From NCBI RefSeq assembly GCF_014650995.1, contig NZ_BMWA01000021.1, positions 95,672 to 159,671 on the forward strand: 64,000 bases of DNA, given 5' to 3'. Within the stretch, counting starts at the first letter, position 1, and each line of letters opens with the position of its first letter. Position numbers and translations under genes: made by a program. Source of the DNA: Streptomyces viridiviolaceus (lineage in GTDB: Bacteria > Actinomycetota > Actinomycetes > Streptomycetales > Streptomycetaceae). Positions 16,815 to 25,235 of this stretch are shown here, piece by piece. The notes beneath the pieces are model-generated. The model did not search any database. It was given only the letters and a program-made list of their open reading frames with translations, and was not told the DNA's origin.

Positions 16815-16856
16815 CTCACACGTCCCGCTCTTCGTCCGCTCTCACGCGTCCCGCTC
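16805..16856. repeat. 26-bp tandem duplication at the 3' end of the GT9 gene
   Basis: The 26 bases at 16805-16830 recur at 16831-16856 with one change. The unit contains part of the right terminator arm (TTCGTCCGCT). Its second copy holds the last codons and stop of the GT9 gene. Confidence 0.85.
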
Positions 16857-17741
16857 CATGAGGCTGCGCACGGCACCGAGCACCTCGTGCGGTGCGGGCT
16901 GCCCGCGGTCGCCGAGGAGGACCGTCGGCACCCGGTAGGGAGCGGCGGGCCCCAGGGCGACGACGGGTGTGCCGACCGCGGCGGCGAGGTGGGCCGGGCC
17001 GGTGGAACCGGTGACGAGTACGTCGGCGGAGCGCAGGACACCCGCGAGCGACCGTGGCGTCGTCCGTCCGCCGAGGTCGACGGCCGTGTCACCGGCGGCG
17101 TGGCGGCTCAGCGCGGTCTCGTCCTGTCCACCGGTGACGACGACCCGGTGACCGGCGTCGCAGAGCAGGGCGACCGTCTCGGCGCAGGGCTCGGCCGCCC
17201 AGGTGCGCTCCGGGTGGCCCGCGCCGGGGTGGACGACGACGTACGGCCCGTTTCCGGTGAGGCCCGCGGTGTCGGGGACCGGCCGGACGCGGAGCCGGCC
17301 GTCGTCGCCGGCGCGCAGGCCGAAGCCCATGGCGGCGGCGACGTCGAGCGCCGACTCCGCCTCGTGCCGGCCGGCGGGCCGGTGGTGGACGTCGAGGAGG
17401 CCGTCGGCGCGGTCGGTGTCGGCGCCGATGCGACGCACGCGTGCGGTGCGCAGCAGCCGGGCCGCGGGCACCGGGCTCTGCCGCCGCGCGGGCAGGACGA
17501 GCGCGACGTCGTACGACTCCTCCCGCAGCCGTCGGAGCACGCCGTCGGTGTCGGTGTCCTGCGCCGGGGGCGTGTCCCACACCACGACGTCGTCGACGTG
17601 GGGCAGCAGACGGGCGGCGGGCGCTCCGCGCGCGTCGCACAGCATCGTCACCCGGGCGGCCCGGGTGGCGACGGCCCGGACGGCCGGACCGGCCAGGAGC
17701 ACGCCGCCGAGTCCGCCGGGGCGGGCGACGAGTGCCTTCAC
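16842..17741 (-). CDS. Glycosyltransferase family 9 (heptosyltransferase-like)
   Basis: The protein has 299 residues in two Rossmann halves. The start MKALVARPGGLGGVLLAGPA and the later YVVVHPGAGHPERTW and GSTGPAHLAAAVGTPVVALGP blocks are the ADP-heptose transferase (GT9) signatures. It should move a sugar from a nucleotide donor to a lipid- or cell-wall-linked acceptor at the cytoplasmic face. The GTG start overlaps the stop of the epimerase gene (GTGA), so the two are coupled and probably act on the same nucleotide sugar. Confidence 0.85.
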   Translation of the reverse strand: MKALVARPGGLGGVLLAGPAVRAVATRAARVTMLCDARGAPAARLLPHVDDVVVWDTPPAQDTDTDGVLRRLREESYDVALVLPARRQSPVPAARLLRTARVRRIGADTDRADGLLDVHHRPAGRHEAESALDVAAAMGFGLRAGDDGRLRVRPVPDTAGLTGNGPYVVVHPGAGHPERTWAAEPCAETVALLCDAGHRVVVTGGQDETALSRHAAGDTAVDLGGRTTPRSLAGVLRSADVLVTGSTGPAHLAAAVGTPVVALGPAAPYRVPTVLLGDRGQPAPHEVLGAVRSLMERDA

Positions 17742-18769
17742 GCCCACCACTGCCCGCCGTGCGCCGTCGTCGCCGGCACCGGCTCGGGCCGGGCCCGCAG
17801 GGAGGCGATGGTGCGTTCGAGTCCGTCCCGCCAGGTCACGCCGGGCAGCCAGCCGAAGATCTCTCGGGCGAAGCCGGTGACCGGCGCGGGCTGCCCGGGG
17901 CGCTCCCCCGGCCGGTCGACGAAGACCAGCGGCGAGTCCGACCCGGTCAGGTCGATCACCCGCCGGGCGATCTCCGCGGCCGTGGGTTCCTCGTCGCCGC
18001 CTATGTCGACGGGCCGTACCGACCGGCCGGCCGCGACCAGGAGCATGCCGTCGACCATGTCGTCGACGTAGCACAAGGGGTGCGTGCGGCTGCCGTCGCC
18101 GGCGATCGTGACCGGCTGCCCGGCCAGGGCCTGCTCGATGAAGGCGGCCGGGGTGCCCCCGTCGTCCGTGCGCATCCCCGGCCCGTAGCCGGCGAACAGC
18201 CGCACGATCCCGGCGTTCGAGCCGTGGGCGGCCGCGTGCGCGGCGACCAGGGCCTCGGCGAACCGGACGGCCTCCGCGCAGGCGCTGAGCGGCCCGAACG
18301 GGTCGGCGTCGCGCCCGTGGTCCACGTCGTGCGGCGGTTGGCCGTCCGACAGCACCGGCGGTGAGGAGGCCAGCAGGAACCGGGCGCCGTCGCGGCGGGC
18401 GACGGCCAGTGCGGTACGGGTGCCCTGGCTGCCGGCGTCGAGGATCTCCACGGGCCGGTCCGGCCAGGCGGCCGGGGACGCGGGCCCCGCCAGGTGCAGG
18501 ACCAGGTCGTACGGGCCGGTGAGGGCGTCCGCGCCGCCGGGGTCGGAGATGTCCTGCTCCAGGAAGCGGAAGCCCGGGCGTCCGGCCAGATGGGCCACCT
18601 TCTCGGCCCGACCGGTGGAGAGGTTGTCCAGGCAGTCGACTTCGACACCCGAATCGAGCAGCCGGGTGCACAGGTGGGATCCGAGGAATCCGGCCCCGCC
18701 GGTCACCAGGGCGCGGTCCCACGGCGGCCGGTCCCCGGTCCGCGGGCCGAACGCCGCCATCGGCATCAT
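17738..18769 (-). CDS. NAD-dependent nucleotide-sugar epimerase/dehydratase lacking the YxxxK pair
   Basis: The protein has 343 residues. The cofactor motif VTGGAGFLGSHLCTRLL is clear, as is the following D of LDNLSTG, and the C-terminal half (HPLCYVDDMVDGMLL) matches the UDP-glucuronate-decarboxylase type of extended SDR. In that family the active site reads YxxxK within ACYDEGKR. Here the aligned segment is SACAEAVRFAEAL, with no Tyr and no Lys. Either another residue takes over or the protein has lost redox activity and serves a binding role. It forms a coupled pair with the GT9 gene. Confidence 0.8.
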   Translation of the reverse strand: MMPMAAFGPRTGDRPPWDRALVTGGAGFLGSHLCTRLLDSGVEVDCLDNLSTGRAEKVAHLAGRPGFRFLEQDISDPGGADALTGPYDLVLHLAGPASPAAWPDRPVEILDAGSQGTRTALAVARRDGARFLLASSPPVLSDGQPPHDVDHGRDADPFGPLSACAEAVRFAEALVAAHAAAHGSNAGIVRLFAGYGPGMRTDDGGTPAAFIEQALAGQPVTIAGDGSRTHPLCYVDDMVDGMLLVAAGRSVRPVDIGGDEEPTAAEIARRVIDLTGSDSPLVFVDRPGERPGQPAPVTGFAREIFGWLPGVTWRDGLERTIASLRARPEPVPATTAHGGQWWA

Positions 18770-19187
18770 GAGGACGCACTTCCTTCCCCTGCGAGCGCTG
18801 ACGACCGCGTTCCCGGGTGCCCCACCGAGTCGCTTTCATGCTCTGACGCCTGCCGCGTCCCATCCGTCCCACGGTCGGCACACATGGCCCCCTCCCCGAC
18901 CCGCGGACCGCTGTGGCCGCCGTCACGGGTGCCGGACTGCCGCGCGTCGGTGGGGGCAGTCCTGTGATCAACCACACTCGTGACGCAAAGTGCCAGGCCA
19001 GCACGGGGATTCGGCCGCCGTGCGCACGTCCCGGCACCGCGCACCGGCACCGACTCGGCGGTCCCGTCTGCCACGATGGTCCGCGCCGTACTCCGGCTCA
19101 GTGGAGTGGCCGCGCAGTGCAGCCGGCGTCCTCGCTCCCGTTCTCCCTCCCCTTGCGGGTCCCCGAGTCGTCTTCGAGCAGCGCACT
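18770..19187. other. Divergent intergenic region
   Basis: About 420 bp between the divergent epimerase and MFS genes. It must hold both promoters. I see no hairpin, operator or small gene that can be supported. The MFS frame is open through most of it, so the true MFS start may lie farther left than annotated. Confidence 0.5.
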
Positions 19188-20540
19188 GTGTCTTCTTCTC
19201 CCTCCGCCCCGCCGGCCCCTGCGCCGCCGTCCGATCCCGCACCGGCGATAGCCGCGTCGCACTCCCCCTGGCGGTCCCTGAGGTACCGCAGCATGCGGTG
19301 GTGGTCCGTCGCGAACTTCGTGTCGAACGCCGGTACGTGGATGCAGCTCACGGTGCAGAACCTGCTGGTCCTCCAGATCACCGGGTCCGCCGCCGCTACG
19401 GGCCTGTCCATGTCCGTGCAGGCCGCACCCGCACTGCTCATCAGCATGTTCGGCGGCGCCGCCGTCGACCGCTGGCCGCGGAAGCTGACGGCCGCCGTCA
19501 GCCAGGCCCTCCTCGGCGCGGTGGCCTTCACCACGGCCGTCCTGGTGGCACTGGACCGGCTCGACATGACGTCCCTGATGGTGCTGGCCGCGGTGACCGG
19601 CGTCATCGCCACCGTCGACGGTCCGGCGTGCTCCCTGCTGGGCAACGATCTCGTGCCGGCGGAGGACGTCCCGTCCGCCATCGGGGTGGGCGCCCTGGTG
19701 CACCAGGCGGGGCGTCTCACGGGCGCCGCGCTGGCCGGGGTGACGGTCGGCTTCCTCGGCACCGCCGCCGCCTACGCGGCGAACGGGGTCTCGTTCCTGT
19801 TCGTGGCCTCGGTGATCCCCTTCCTCCGTCCGGCGCGCGGCGCGGTCCGCGCGGTGGGCGCCGGGCGCGGCCGGCGTGCCAAGGGCGGCGACATGTCCGT
19901 CCGGGAGGGCCTGGCGTTCTTCGTCAGCCGGCCCCGGCTGCTCGCGCTGGCCGGTGTCACCGGCATCAGCGCGGTCTTCGGGCGCAACTACCAGCTCACC
20001 CTCGCCGTGCTCGTCACCGGGCCGCTCGCGGGCGGCGCCGGATCGTTCGGCACGGTGTCCACGGTGCTGGCGGCCGGCGGCATCGTCGGCGCGGTCGTGG
20101 GTGCCCGGCTGCGCCGGCCCTCGGTGCGGCTGGTGGGCTCGCTGGCGGCGGCGGGCGCGCTGCTGCAGGTGGTGGCCGGGCTCTCGCCGTCGATGGCCGT
20201 GCTCCTGCTGGTGGTGCTGCCGATGGCCGTGGTGGAGTCGGTCTCCGACACGGCGGGCACGGCGGTCCTCCAGACAGATCCGCCCGCCCACATGAGGGGC
20301 CGGGTGCTCGGCGTGTGGGGCAGCATCGGCACGGTGTGGAGCCTCGGCGGACCGCCGGCGCTGGGCCTGCTGATGGAGCTGGCCGGGGCGCGCGGCGCAC
20401 TCGTCGCGGGCGGTCTGATCATCGCCGCCGCGATCGGCTCGGGCCATCTAGTGCGCGAACGCCGGACTGTGGCTGCCGTGCCGGTACGGAGCGCGCGGGG
20501 CGACGTGGCGGAGCAGGCGGCGCTGAGCACCGCGGCCTGA
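19188..20540 (+). CDS. MFS exporter, enterobactin-exporter (EntS)-like
   Basis: The protein has about 450 residues and 12 predicted membrane helices. The opening YRSMRWWSVANFVSNAGTWMQLTVQNLLVL and the loop FGGAAVDRWPRK (motif A position) are typical of the EntS/DHA3-type branch, which exports siderophores or drugs. The start is uncertain: the GTG at 19188 precedes a Pro/Ala-rich leader and lacks a clear ribosome site. The last 14 codons and the stop lie inside a 126-bp tandem duplication. Confidence 0.8.
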   Translation: MSSSPSAPPAPAPPSDPAPAIAASHSPWRSLRYRSMRWWSVANFVSNAGTWMQLTVQNLLVLQITGSAAATGLSMSVQAAPALLISMFGGAAVDRWPRKLTAAVSQALLGAVAFTTAVLVALDRLDMTSLMVLAAVTGVIATVDGPACSLLGNDLVPAEDVPSAIGVGALVHQAGRLTGAALAGVTVGFLGTAAAYAANGVSFLFVASVIPFLRPARGAVRAVGAGRGRRAKGGDMSVREGLAFFVSRPRLLALAGVTGISAVFGRNYQLTLAVLVTGPLAGGAGSFGTVSTVLAAGGIVGAVVGARLRRPSVRLVGSLAAAGALLQVVAGLSPSMAVLLLVVLPMAVVESVSDTAGTAVLQTDPPAHMRGRVLGVWGSIGTVWSLGGPPALGLLMELAGARGALVAGGLIIAAAIGSGHLVRERRTVAAVPVRSARGDVAEQAALSTAA

Positions 20541-20729
20541 GCCCGGCGTCCCGGCCCGCACGGGCCCGCGGGCGGCGCGGAACCCGGCGGTCTCAAGCGA
20601 CCAGTGCCGGTACGGAGCGCGCGGGGCGACGTGGCGGAGCAGGCGGCGCTGAGCACCGCGGCCTGAGCCCGGCGTCCCGGCCCGCACGGGCCCGCGGGCG
20701 GCGCCGAACCCGGCGGTCTCAGGCGACCA
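20478..20729. repeat. 126-bp tandem duplication at the convergent ends of two genes
   Basis: Bases 20478-20603 are repeated at 20604-20729 with two changes. The unit starts at GTGCCGGT, and the same eight bases appear again at 20730 just after the second copy, so the duplication is bounded by a short homology. Copy 1 holds the end of the MFS gene; copy 2 holds the end of the minus-strand gene. The intergenic GGCCCG-CA-CGGGCC hairpin is now present twice. Confidence 0.95.
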
Positions 20730-21246
20730 GTGCCGGTCCGCGTCCCAGCCGGTCGAGGAGCTGGGCACGGTGCAGTTCGGCGACCGGCGCGAGGAGGTCG
20801 GGGTGGCGCAGCAGAGCCGCCGCCCGCCGGTCGCGTTCGTCGGGTGCGAGCAGGCGGCGGAACTCGGGCGTCGTCGCCTCCGTGGGGCCGTCCGCGGTGA
20901 GGGCGGCCACGGCCGGGGCGGCGAGTTCCGGGTCGGTCAGCAGGCAGGCCGCCCAGCTCGCCACGACCTCGTCCACCCAGGTGCGCCAGGCGTGTCCGTC
21001 CGTGTCGGCGGCCGGGGTGCCGTCCGAGCCCGTGATCCAGTCGAGCCGGGCGGAACCGCCGGGGCCCGCCATGCCCATCAGCGCGGCGTCCATGGGCGTG
21101 GGGTAGCGCAGCAGGGCCGCGACCGTCACGGCCTGCCGCGCCTGTACCTCGCACAGGGCGGAGGCCAGCGCGCCGCCGGACGCCGGGTAGGCGCACGTCA
21201 GCCACTGGGCGGTCGCCGCGATGACGGGGGAGAGATCTGCTTGCAC
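20719..21246 (-). CDS. Hypothetical Ala/Leu-rich helical protein
   Basis: The product has 175 residues, soluble and nearly all helical, with a Trp-rich middle (GHAWRTWVDEVVASWAACLL). It starts MQADLSPVIAATAQWLTCAY. I do not recognise a family. The duplicated segment gives it its present last residues (GPALVA); the unduplicated ancestor would have ended the same way. It is divergent from the ArsB/NhaD-type transporter. Confidence 0.6.
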   Translation of the reverse strand: MQADLSPVIAATAQWLTCAYPASGGALASALCEVQARQAVTVAALLRYPTPMDAALMGMAGPGGSARLDWITGSDGTPAADTDGHAWRTWVDEVVASWAACLLTDPELAAPAVAALTADGPTEATTPEFRRLLAPDERDRRAAALLRHPDLLAPVAELHRAQLLDRLGRGPALVA

Positions 21247-21558
21247 TGCCGGGCCGTCCGAACTGCTCGTCGTGGGGGCTGGGGATGGGCGGAAGGGGTC
21301 GAAGGACTGGGGATCTGCGGAAAACGGTAGCCCGCGGCCTCAGGCCCCGGACAGGGCCCGGGTCTCGCCGACGGCGTGGCCTCGGACACATCCGGAGCCG
21401 GGGAGCCGGCCGCCGGCCGGGACACACGCACCGGTCAGGCCGGCGTTACGGCCTCGGTGGGGCACGGAGCGCGGTCCGGGCCGCCGCCCCAGGGGTGCGA
21501 TCCTGGAACCTTGCCGATCACCGGGTGCCGGCCCGGCCCGTCCGTTGGAGGAACTTCC
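21247..21558. other. Divergent intergenic region
   Basis: About 310 bp between divergent genes. It contains a G-rich purine stretch on the plus strand (about 21270-21330) and the ribosome site of the transporter. No operator-like palindrome was found. Confidence 0.5.
21547..21552 (+). promoter_or_regulatory. Ribosome-binding site deciding a CTG start
   Basis: GGAGGA, then six bases, then CTG at 21559. No ATG, GTG or TTG lies at a fitting distance in frame, so this site argues for a CTG start. Confidence 0.55.
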
Positions 21559-22884
21559 CTGAGTACCGCCGTCTTCTCGCAGGCCGTCCCGGTCGTCCTG
21601 CTGCTGTGCGTGCTGGCCTTCGCCGTGCTCCGGCCCCGGGGCCTGCCGGAGGCCGTGGCCGCCGTACCCGCCGCCGCGCTGGCCGTGGTGCTGGGCGCGG
21701 TCACGCCGCACGAGGCGTGGCAGCAGATCCGCACGCTCCTGCCGGTGGTCGGCTTCCTCGCTCTGGTGCTCGTCCTGGCGCACCTGTGCGCACGGGAGGG
21801 GCTGTTCGAGGCCGCCGGCGCGGCCGTCGCCCGGCGCTGCGGCGGCACTCCGCGACGCCTGCTGGCCGGGGTGTTCGCCCTGGCCTGTACGGTCACGGCC
21901 GTGCTCAGCCTGGACGCCACCGTCGTGCTGCTCACCCCGGTGGTCCTCGCCACCGCGGCCCGCACCGGCGCCCGGGCCCGCCCGCACGTGTACGCCACGG
22001 CGCACCTGGCGAACTCCGCCTCCCTGCTGCTGCCGGTCTCCAACCTGACCAATCTGCTGGCGTTCACCGCCAGCGGCCTGACCTTCACCCGGTTCGCCAC
22101 CCTGATGGTGCTGCCGTGGCTGGCGGCGATCGCCGTCGAGTACGCCGTGTTCCGCCGCTTCTTCCGCGCCGACCTGACCGCGCCCGCGCCCGCTCTCGTG
22201 CCCGCCGTTCCGGGTGCGGGCGGCGGCGGACCGGAGGCCGGTGATCCGGGCGAGGGAGCGGCCGCCTTCGGCGAGGCTCCGGCCGTGCCTCGTTTCACGG
22301 TCGTCGTGCTGTCCCTGACCCTGGCCGGGTTCGCCGTGGCCTCCTTCGCGGGGCTGGAGCCGGCGTGGGCGGCGCTCGGCGGGGTCCTGGTGCTCGGCGG
22401 GCGGGCGCTGGTGCGCGGTCGTGTCGCGCCCCGGGAGCTGGTGGGCGCCGCCTCCCCCCTCTTCTGCCTGTTCGTCCTGGCCCTCGGGGTGGTGGTGCAG
22501 GGCGTCGTCGCGGGCGGCCCGGCCTCGGAGCTCGGTCGCCTGCTGCCGGACGGGGACTCGCTGCCGGCGCTGCTCGGGGTGGCGGCGGTGGCCGCGGTGC
22601 TCGCCAACGTCATCAACAACCTGCCGGCCGTGCTGGCGCTACTGCCCCTGACCGCGGCCGCCGGTCCCGGCCCCGTCCTGGCGGTGCTGATCGGTGTGAA
22701 CCTCGGCCCCAACCTGACGTACGTCGGCTCGCTCGCCACCCTGCTGTGGCGGCGCATCCTGCACGAGCGGGGCATCGAGGCGGACCTCGGCCGGTTCACC
22801 CGGCTCGGTCTGCTGACCGTACCGGCCACGCTCCTCGCGTCCACCACGGCCCTGTGGGCGACGCTGCACGCCGTCGGCGCGTGA
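21559..22884 (+). CDS. ArsB/NhaD/SLC13-type ion transporter
   Basis: The protein has 441 residues and 11-12 membrane helices in two related halves. The conserved signatures are TAVLSLDATVVLLTPVVLA in the first half and VLANVINNLPAVLAL with IGVNLGPNLTYVGSLATLLW in the second. The last two are typical of the arsenite/anion-permease superfamily. The substrate is not clear; arsenite, Na+ or an organic anion are all possible, and no ars genes are adjacent. An upstream open frame exists, but GGAGGA is well placed for a CTG start at 21559. Confidence 0.85.
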   Translation: MSTAVFSQAVPVVLLLCVLAFAVLRPRGLPEAVAAVPAAALAVVLGAVTPHEAWQQIRTLLPVVGFLALVLVLAHLCAREGLFEAAGAAVARRCGGTPRRLLAGVFALACTVTAVLSLDATVVLLTPVVLATAARTGARARPHVYATAHLANSASLLLPVSNLTNLLAFTASGLTFTRFATLMVLPWLAAIAVEYAVFRRFFRADLTAPAPALVPAVPGAGGGGPEAGDPGEGAAAFGEAPAVPRFTVVVLSLTLAGFAVASFAGLEPAWAALGGVLVLGGRALVRGRVAPRELVGAASPLFCLFVLALGVVVQGVVAGGPASELGRLLPDGDSLPALLGVAAVAAVLANVINNLPAVLALLPLTAAAGPGPVLAVLIGVNLGPNLTYVGSLATLLWRRILHERGIEADLGRFTRLGLLTVPATLLASTTALWATLHAVGA

Positions 22885-23050
22885 CGTCGTGCGCTCGGCG
22901 TCGCCCCCCGGGTAGGCCAGGCCCGCCGCCGGGCGTGCGCCGGACCTCGGCGGTCGGCATGCGCGCGCCGGGCGGCCTCCGCGTTCCACCGGGCCCGCGA
23001 CGGGCCGGCGTGCCGCCGGGGGCAGCCGGACGCAGCCGTCGGCACGCCGG

Positions 23051-23815
23051 TCACTGGGTCGCGACGACCACGCAGCGCCGCAGCTCCCCGACCGCCTCCG
23101 AGGCGCCCTCGACCGTCACACCGGCGGCCCCGTCGGCGCCCTCGCGGTTCCACAGCCACCGCAGCACGGCCCGGGCGGGGCCGCTCACCGTCACGTCGGC
23201 CGTGCCCTCGCCGGCTCCGTCCGTCACCTCGAACAGCCCGGGGCCGGTCCGTGCCCGTCAGGCGGCCGCGTCGGTCCGCACCAGGAAGGTGGCGCCCGGC
23301 GCACCGGCCGGGACGCCGGTGAAGCAGTCACCCCACTCGGCGACGGAGCAGGCGACGAAGGCCTTCGGCAGTTCGTCGATCCCGTCCACGGCGAGGTCGT
23401 CAGGGACGGGGGCTACGGGCTGCCCGGCGGCGAGTTCCGCGTCGATGCGGTGGACGACCGTCTCCTGCGCCGTGCGCCCGATCCACAAGCCGACGGTCTG
23501 GTCGGGCCCGTACCAGGCGGCGGCCGGATCCCGGGGGCACGGACGGCGAACTCGGCGCGCAATGCCGTGTACGTTCCGGTCGAGCAGCGCTCGCGGCTCC
23601 TCCTCGGCGAACTCCTCCGGCGGCCAGGGCTCCGGCTCGACGCTCTCCCGAACGGCCGCCGTCTTGTGCGCGTACATTTCGCCGACGTGGCGGGTCAGAT
23701 CGGCGACGGTCCAGCCGGGGCAGGTCGGCACCGGCGCGTCGAGGCCGGTGTCCACGACGGCCCGCAGCGGGTCGTGGTCGGCCGCCAGGCAGTCGTGCAG
23801 GCGGGTGAAGTCCAT
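23051..23815 (-). pseudogene. Mycothiol-dependent maleylpyruvate isomerase family gene, interrupted by an in-frame stop
   Basis: The reading frame starts at the ATG at 23815 (MDFTRLHDCLAADHDPL) with the DinB/MDMPI metal-binding residues: LTRHVGEMYAHK and the later AQETVVHRIDAEL. After ATFLVRTDAAA there is a TGA at 23258-23260. Without any shift the same frame continues with a credible C-terminal domain (RARTGPGLFEV, ADVTVSGPARAVLRWLWNRE, VVVATQ) to a second stop at 23051. The full length of about 254 residues fits the family. The stop probably replaces a Trp (TGG to TGA) or Arg codon. A truncated N-terminal protein of 185 residues may still be made. Confidence 0.75.
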
Positions 23816-23890
23816 GCGGGAGAACCAAGCACAGGCTCGGGGACCGCTCACCCCGTTTCCGTCACGCCGCGGGTTCCCCGCCCCGCGCCC

Positions 23891-24214
23891 TCACCAGTGT
23901 CCGGCGGTGACGGGCGGCCTGCGTACGGCTTCGACGGCGTCGCGCAGGTGCAGGGCCACGCTGATCAGGGCGCGCAGGGCGGAGGGGCGCAGGTTCTGGG
24001 CGCTCTCGGCGGCCAGTACGAGCAGGCAGCCGGCGGCCTGTTCGACCACGGGGACGGAGAACGCGACGTCGTCGCCGTCGGCGCCGCGGAAGGCGCGCCA
24101 GGGAGTGGCGGCGCCGTCGATGGACCGTTGGACGGCGTGCTCGAGGTGTTGGGCGGCCTGTGCGCACACGGGGGCCGGCAGGGTGATGGTGCGGTGGAAT
24201 GCTGAACTGGTCAT
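23891..24214 (-). CDS. Hypothetical protein with a conserved-looking helical C-terminus
   Basis: The product has 107 residues. It starts MTSSAFHRTITLPAPVCAQA and ends in a helix (RALISVALHLRDAVEAVRRP). A central stretch (DDVAFSVPVVEQAAGCLLVL) looks like a small ligand-binding or GAF-like strand pair, but no firm match is known to me. It is divergent from the fructosamine kinase gene and lies upstream of the interrupted isomerase on the same strand. Confidence 0.6.
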   Translation of the reverse strand: MTSSAFHRTITLPAPVCAQAAQHLEHAVQRSIDGAATPWRAFRGADGDDVAFSVPVVEQAAGCLLVLAAESAQNLRPSALRALISVALHLRDAVEAVRRPPVTAGHW

Positions 24215-24331
24215 AGTCCCACTGCTCCCCCGCGACCGGGGTGATTCCTCGGCGTGCGCGGCGATATTCACCGGGTCGGCGGGATGCCGGAGCCGGGGAG
24301 CCGCGGGCGGCCCGGCCCTAGGGTGGTCGCC

Positions 24332-25222
24332 GTGCATGCGACTTCCTCGACATCGGCCGGCGCGGACGGTGAGGGCCCGGCGGCCGCCGCGGCCCGGCTC
24401 ACCGGGCGGGCGGCGACCGGTGAGCGCCGCCTGTCCGGGGCGCTCACCGAGGTGACCCTCGACGGCGGACTCACGGTGATGGTCAAGCGCGGCGACGGCG
24501 CCGGGGCGGTACGCGCCGAGGCCGCGGGGCTGCGCTGGCTGGCCGACGCCGGCGCGGTCCGGCTCCCGGCGGTGCACGGCGACGACGAGCGCTGGCTGGT
24601 CGTCGACCTGGTGGCACAGGGACCACCGAGCGCTCGGGCGGCCGTCCGGTTCGGCCGGGACCTGGCCGCACTGCACGGCGCCGGGGCGCCCGCGTTCGGT
24701 GCCCCGCCGCCCGGCGGTCCGAGGGACGCGTACATCGGGCGCGCCCCGATGCGCAACGCCACCGGGAGCGACTGGCCGCGCTGGTACGCCGAGCACCGGG
24801 TGCTGCCCTATCTGCGCCGCGCCGTCGACGCCGGTACCGTCCGGGCCGCCGAGGCGACGGACGTCGAGCGGGTCTGCGAGCGGCTGCCCGAGCTCGCGGG
24901 TCCCGCCGAACCGCCCGCGCGGCTGCACGGCGACCTGTGGAACGGCAACGTGCTGTGGGGTGCCGACGGGCAGGTGCGGCTCATCGACCCGGCCGCGCAC
25001 GGCGGTCACCGGGAGACCGACCTGGCGATGCTGCGCCTCTTCGGCTGTCCCCACCTGGAGGCGGTCCTGGACGGCTACCGGCAGGTCGCGCCGCTCGCCG
25101 AGGGGTGGGCCGGCCGCGTCGGCGTGCACCAGCTCTTCCCGCTGCTGGTGCACGCCGTGCTGTTCGGCCGCGGCTACGCCGAGCAGGCCCTGGAGGCGGC
25201 CCGCAGGGCCCTGACCGGGTGA
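24332..25222 (+). CDS. Fructosamine kinase / ketosamine-3-kinase family protein
   Basis: The protein has 296 residues of the APH-like kinase fold. It has VMVKRG for the ATP-binding lysine, the catalytic loop RLHGDLWNGNVLWG, and the metal-binding RLIDPAAHGGHRETDLAM. The HGDLWNGN form is typical of fructosamine kinases, which phosphorylate sugar adducts on protein lysines so that they fall off. The GTG at 24332 is chosen because AGGGTGG precedes it. It converges on the catalase gene with 13 bp between stops. Confidence 0.88.
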   Translation: MHATSSTSAGADGEGPAAAAARLTGRAATGERRLSGALTEVTLDGGLTVMVKRGDGAGAVRAEAAGLRWLADAGAVRLPAVHGDDERWLVVDLVAQGPPSARAAVRFGRDLAALHGAGAPAFGAPPPGGPRDAYIGRAPMRNATGSDWPRWYAEHRVLPYLRRAVDAGTVRAAEATDVERVCERLPELAGPAEPPARLHGDLWNGNVLWGADGQVRLIDPAAHGGHRETDLAMLRLFGCPHLEAVLDGYRQVAPLAEGWAGRVGVHQLFPLLVHAVLFGRGYAEQALEAARRALTG

Positions 25223-25235
25223 CCGGTCGCCGGGG

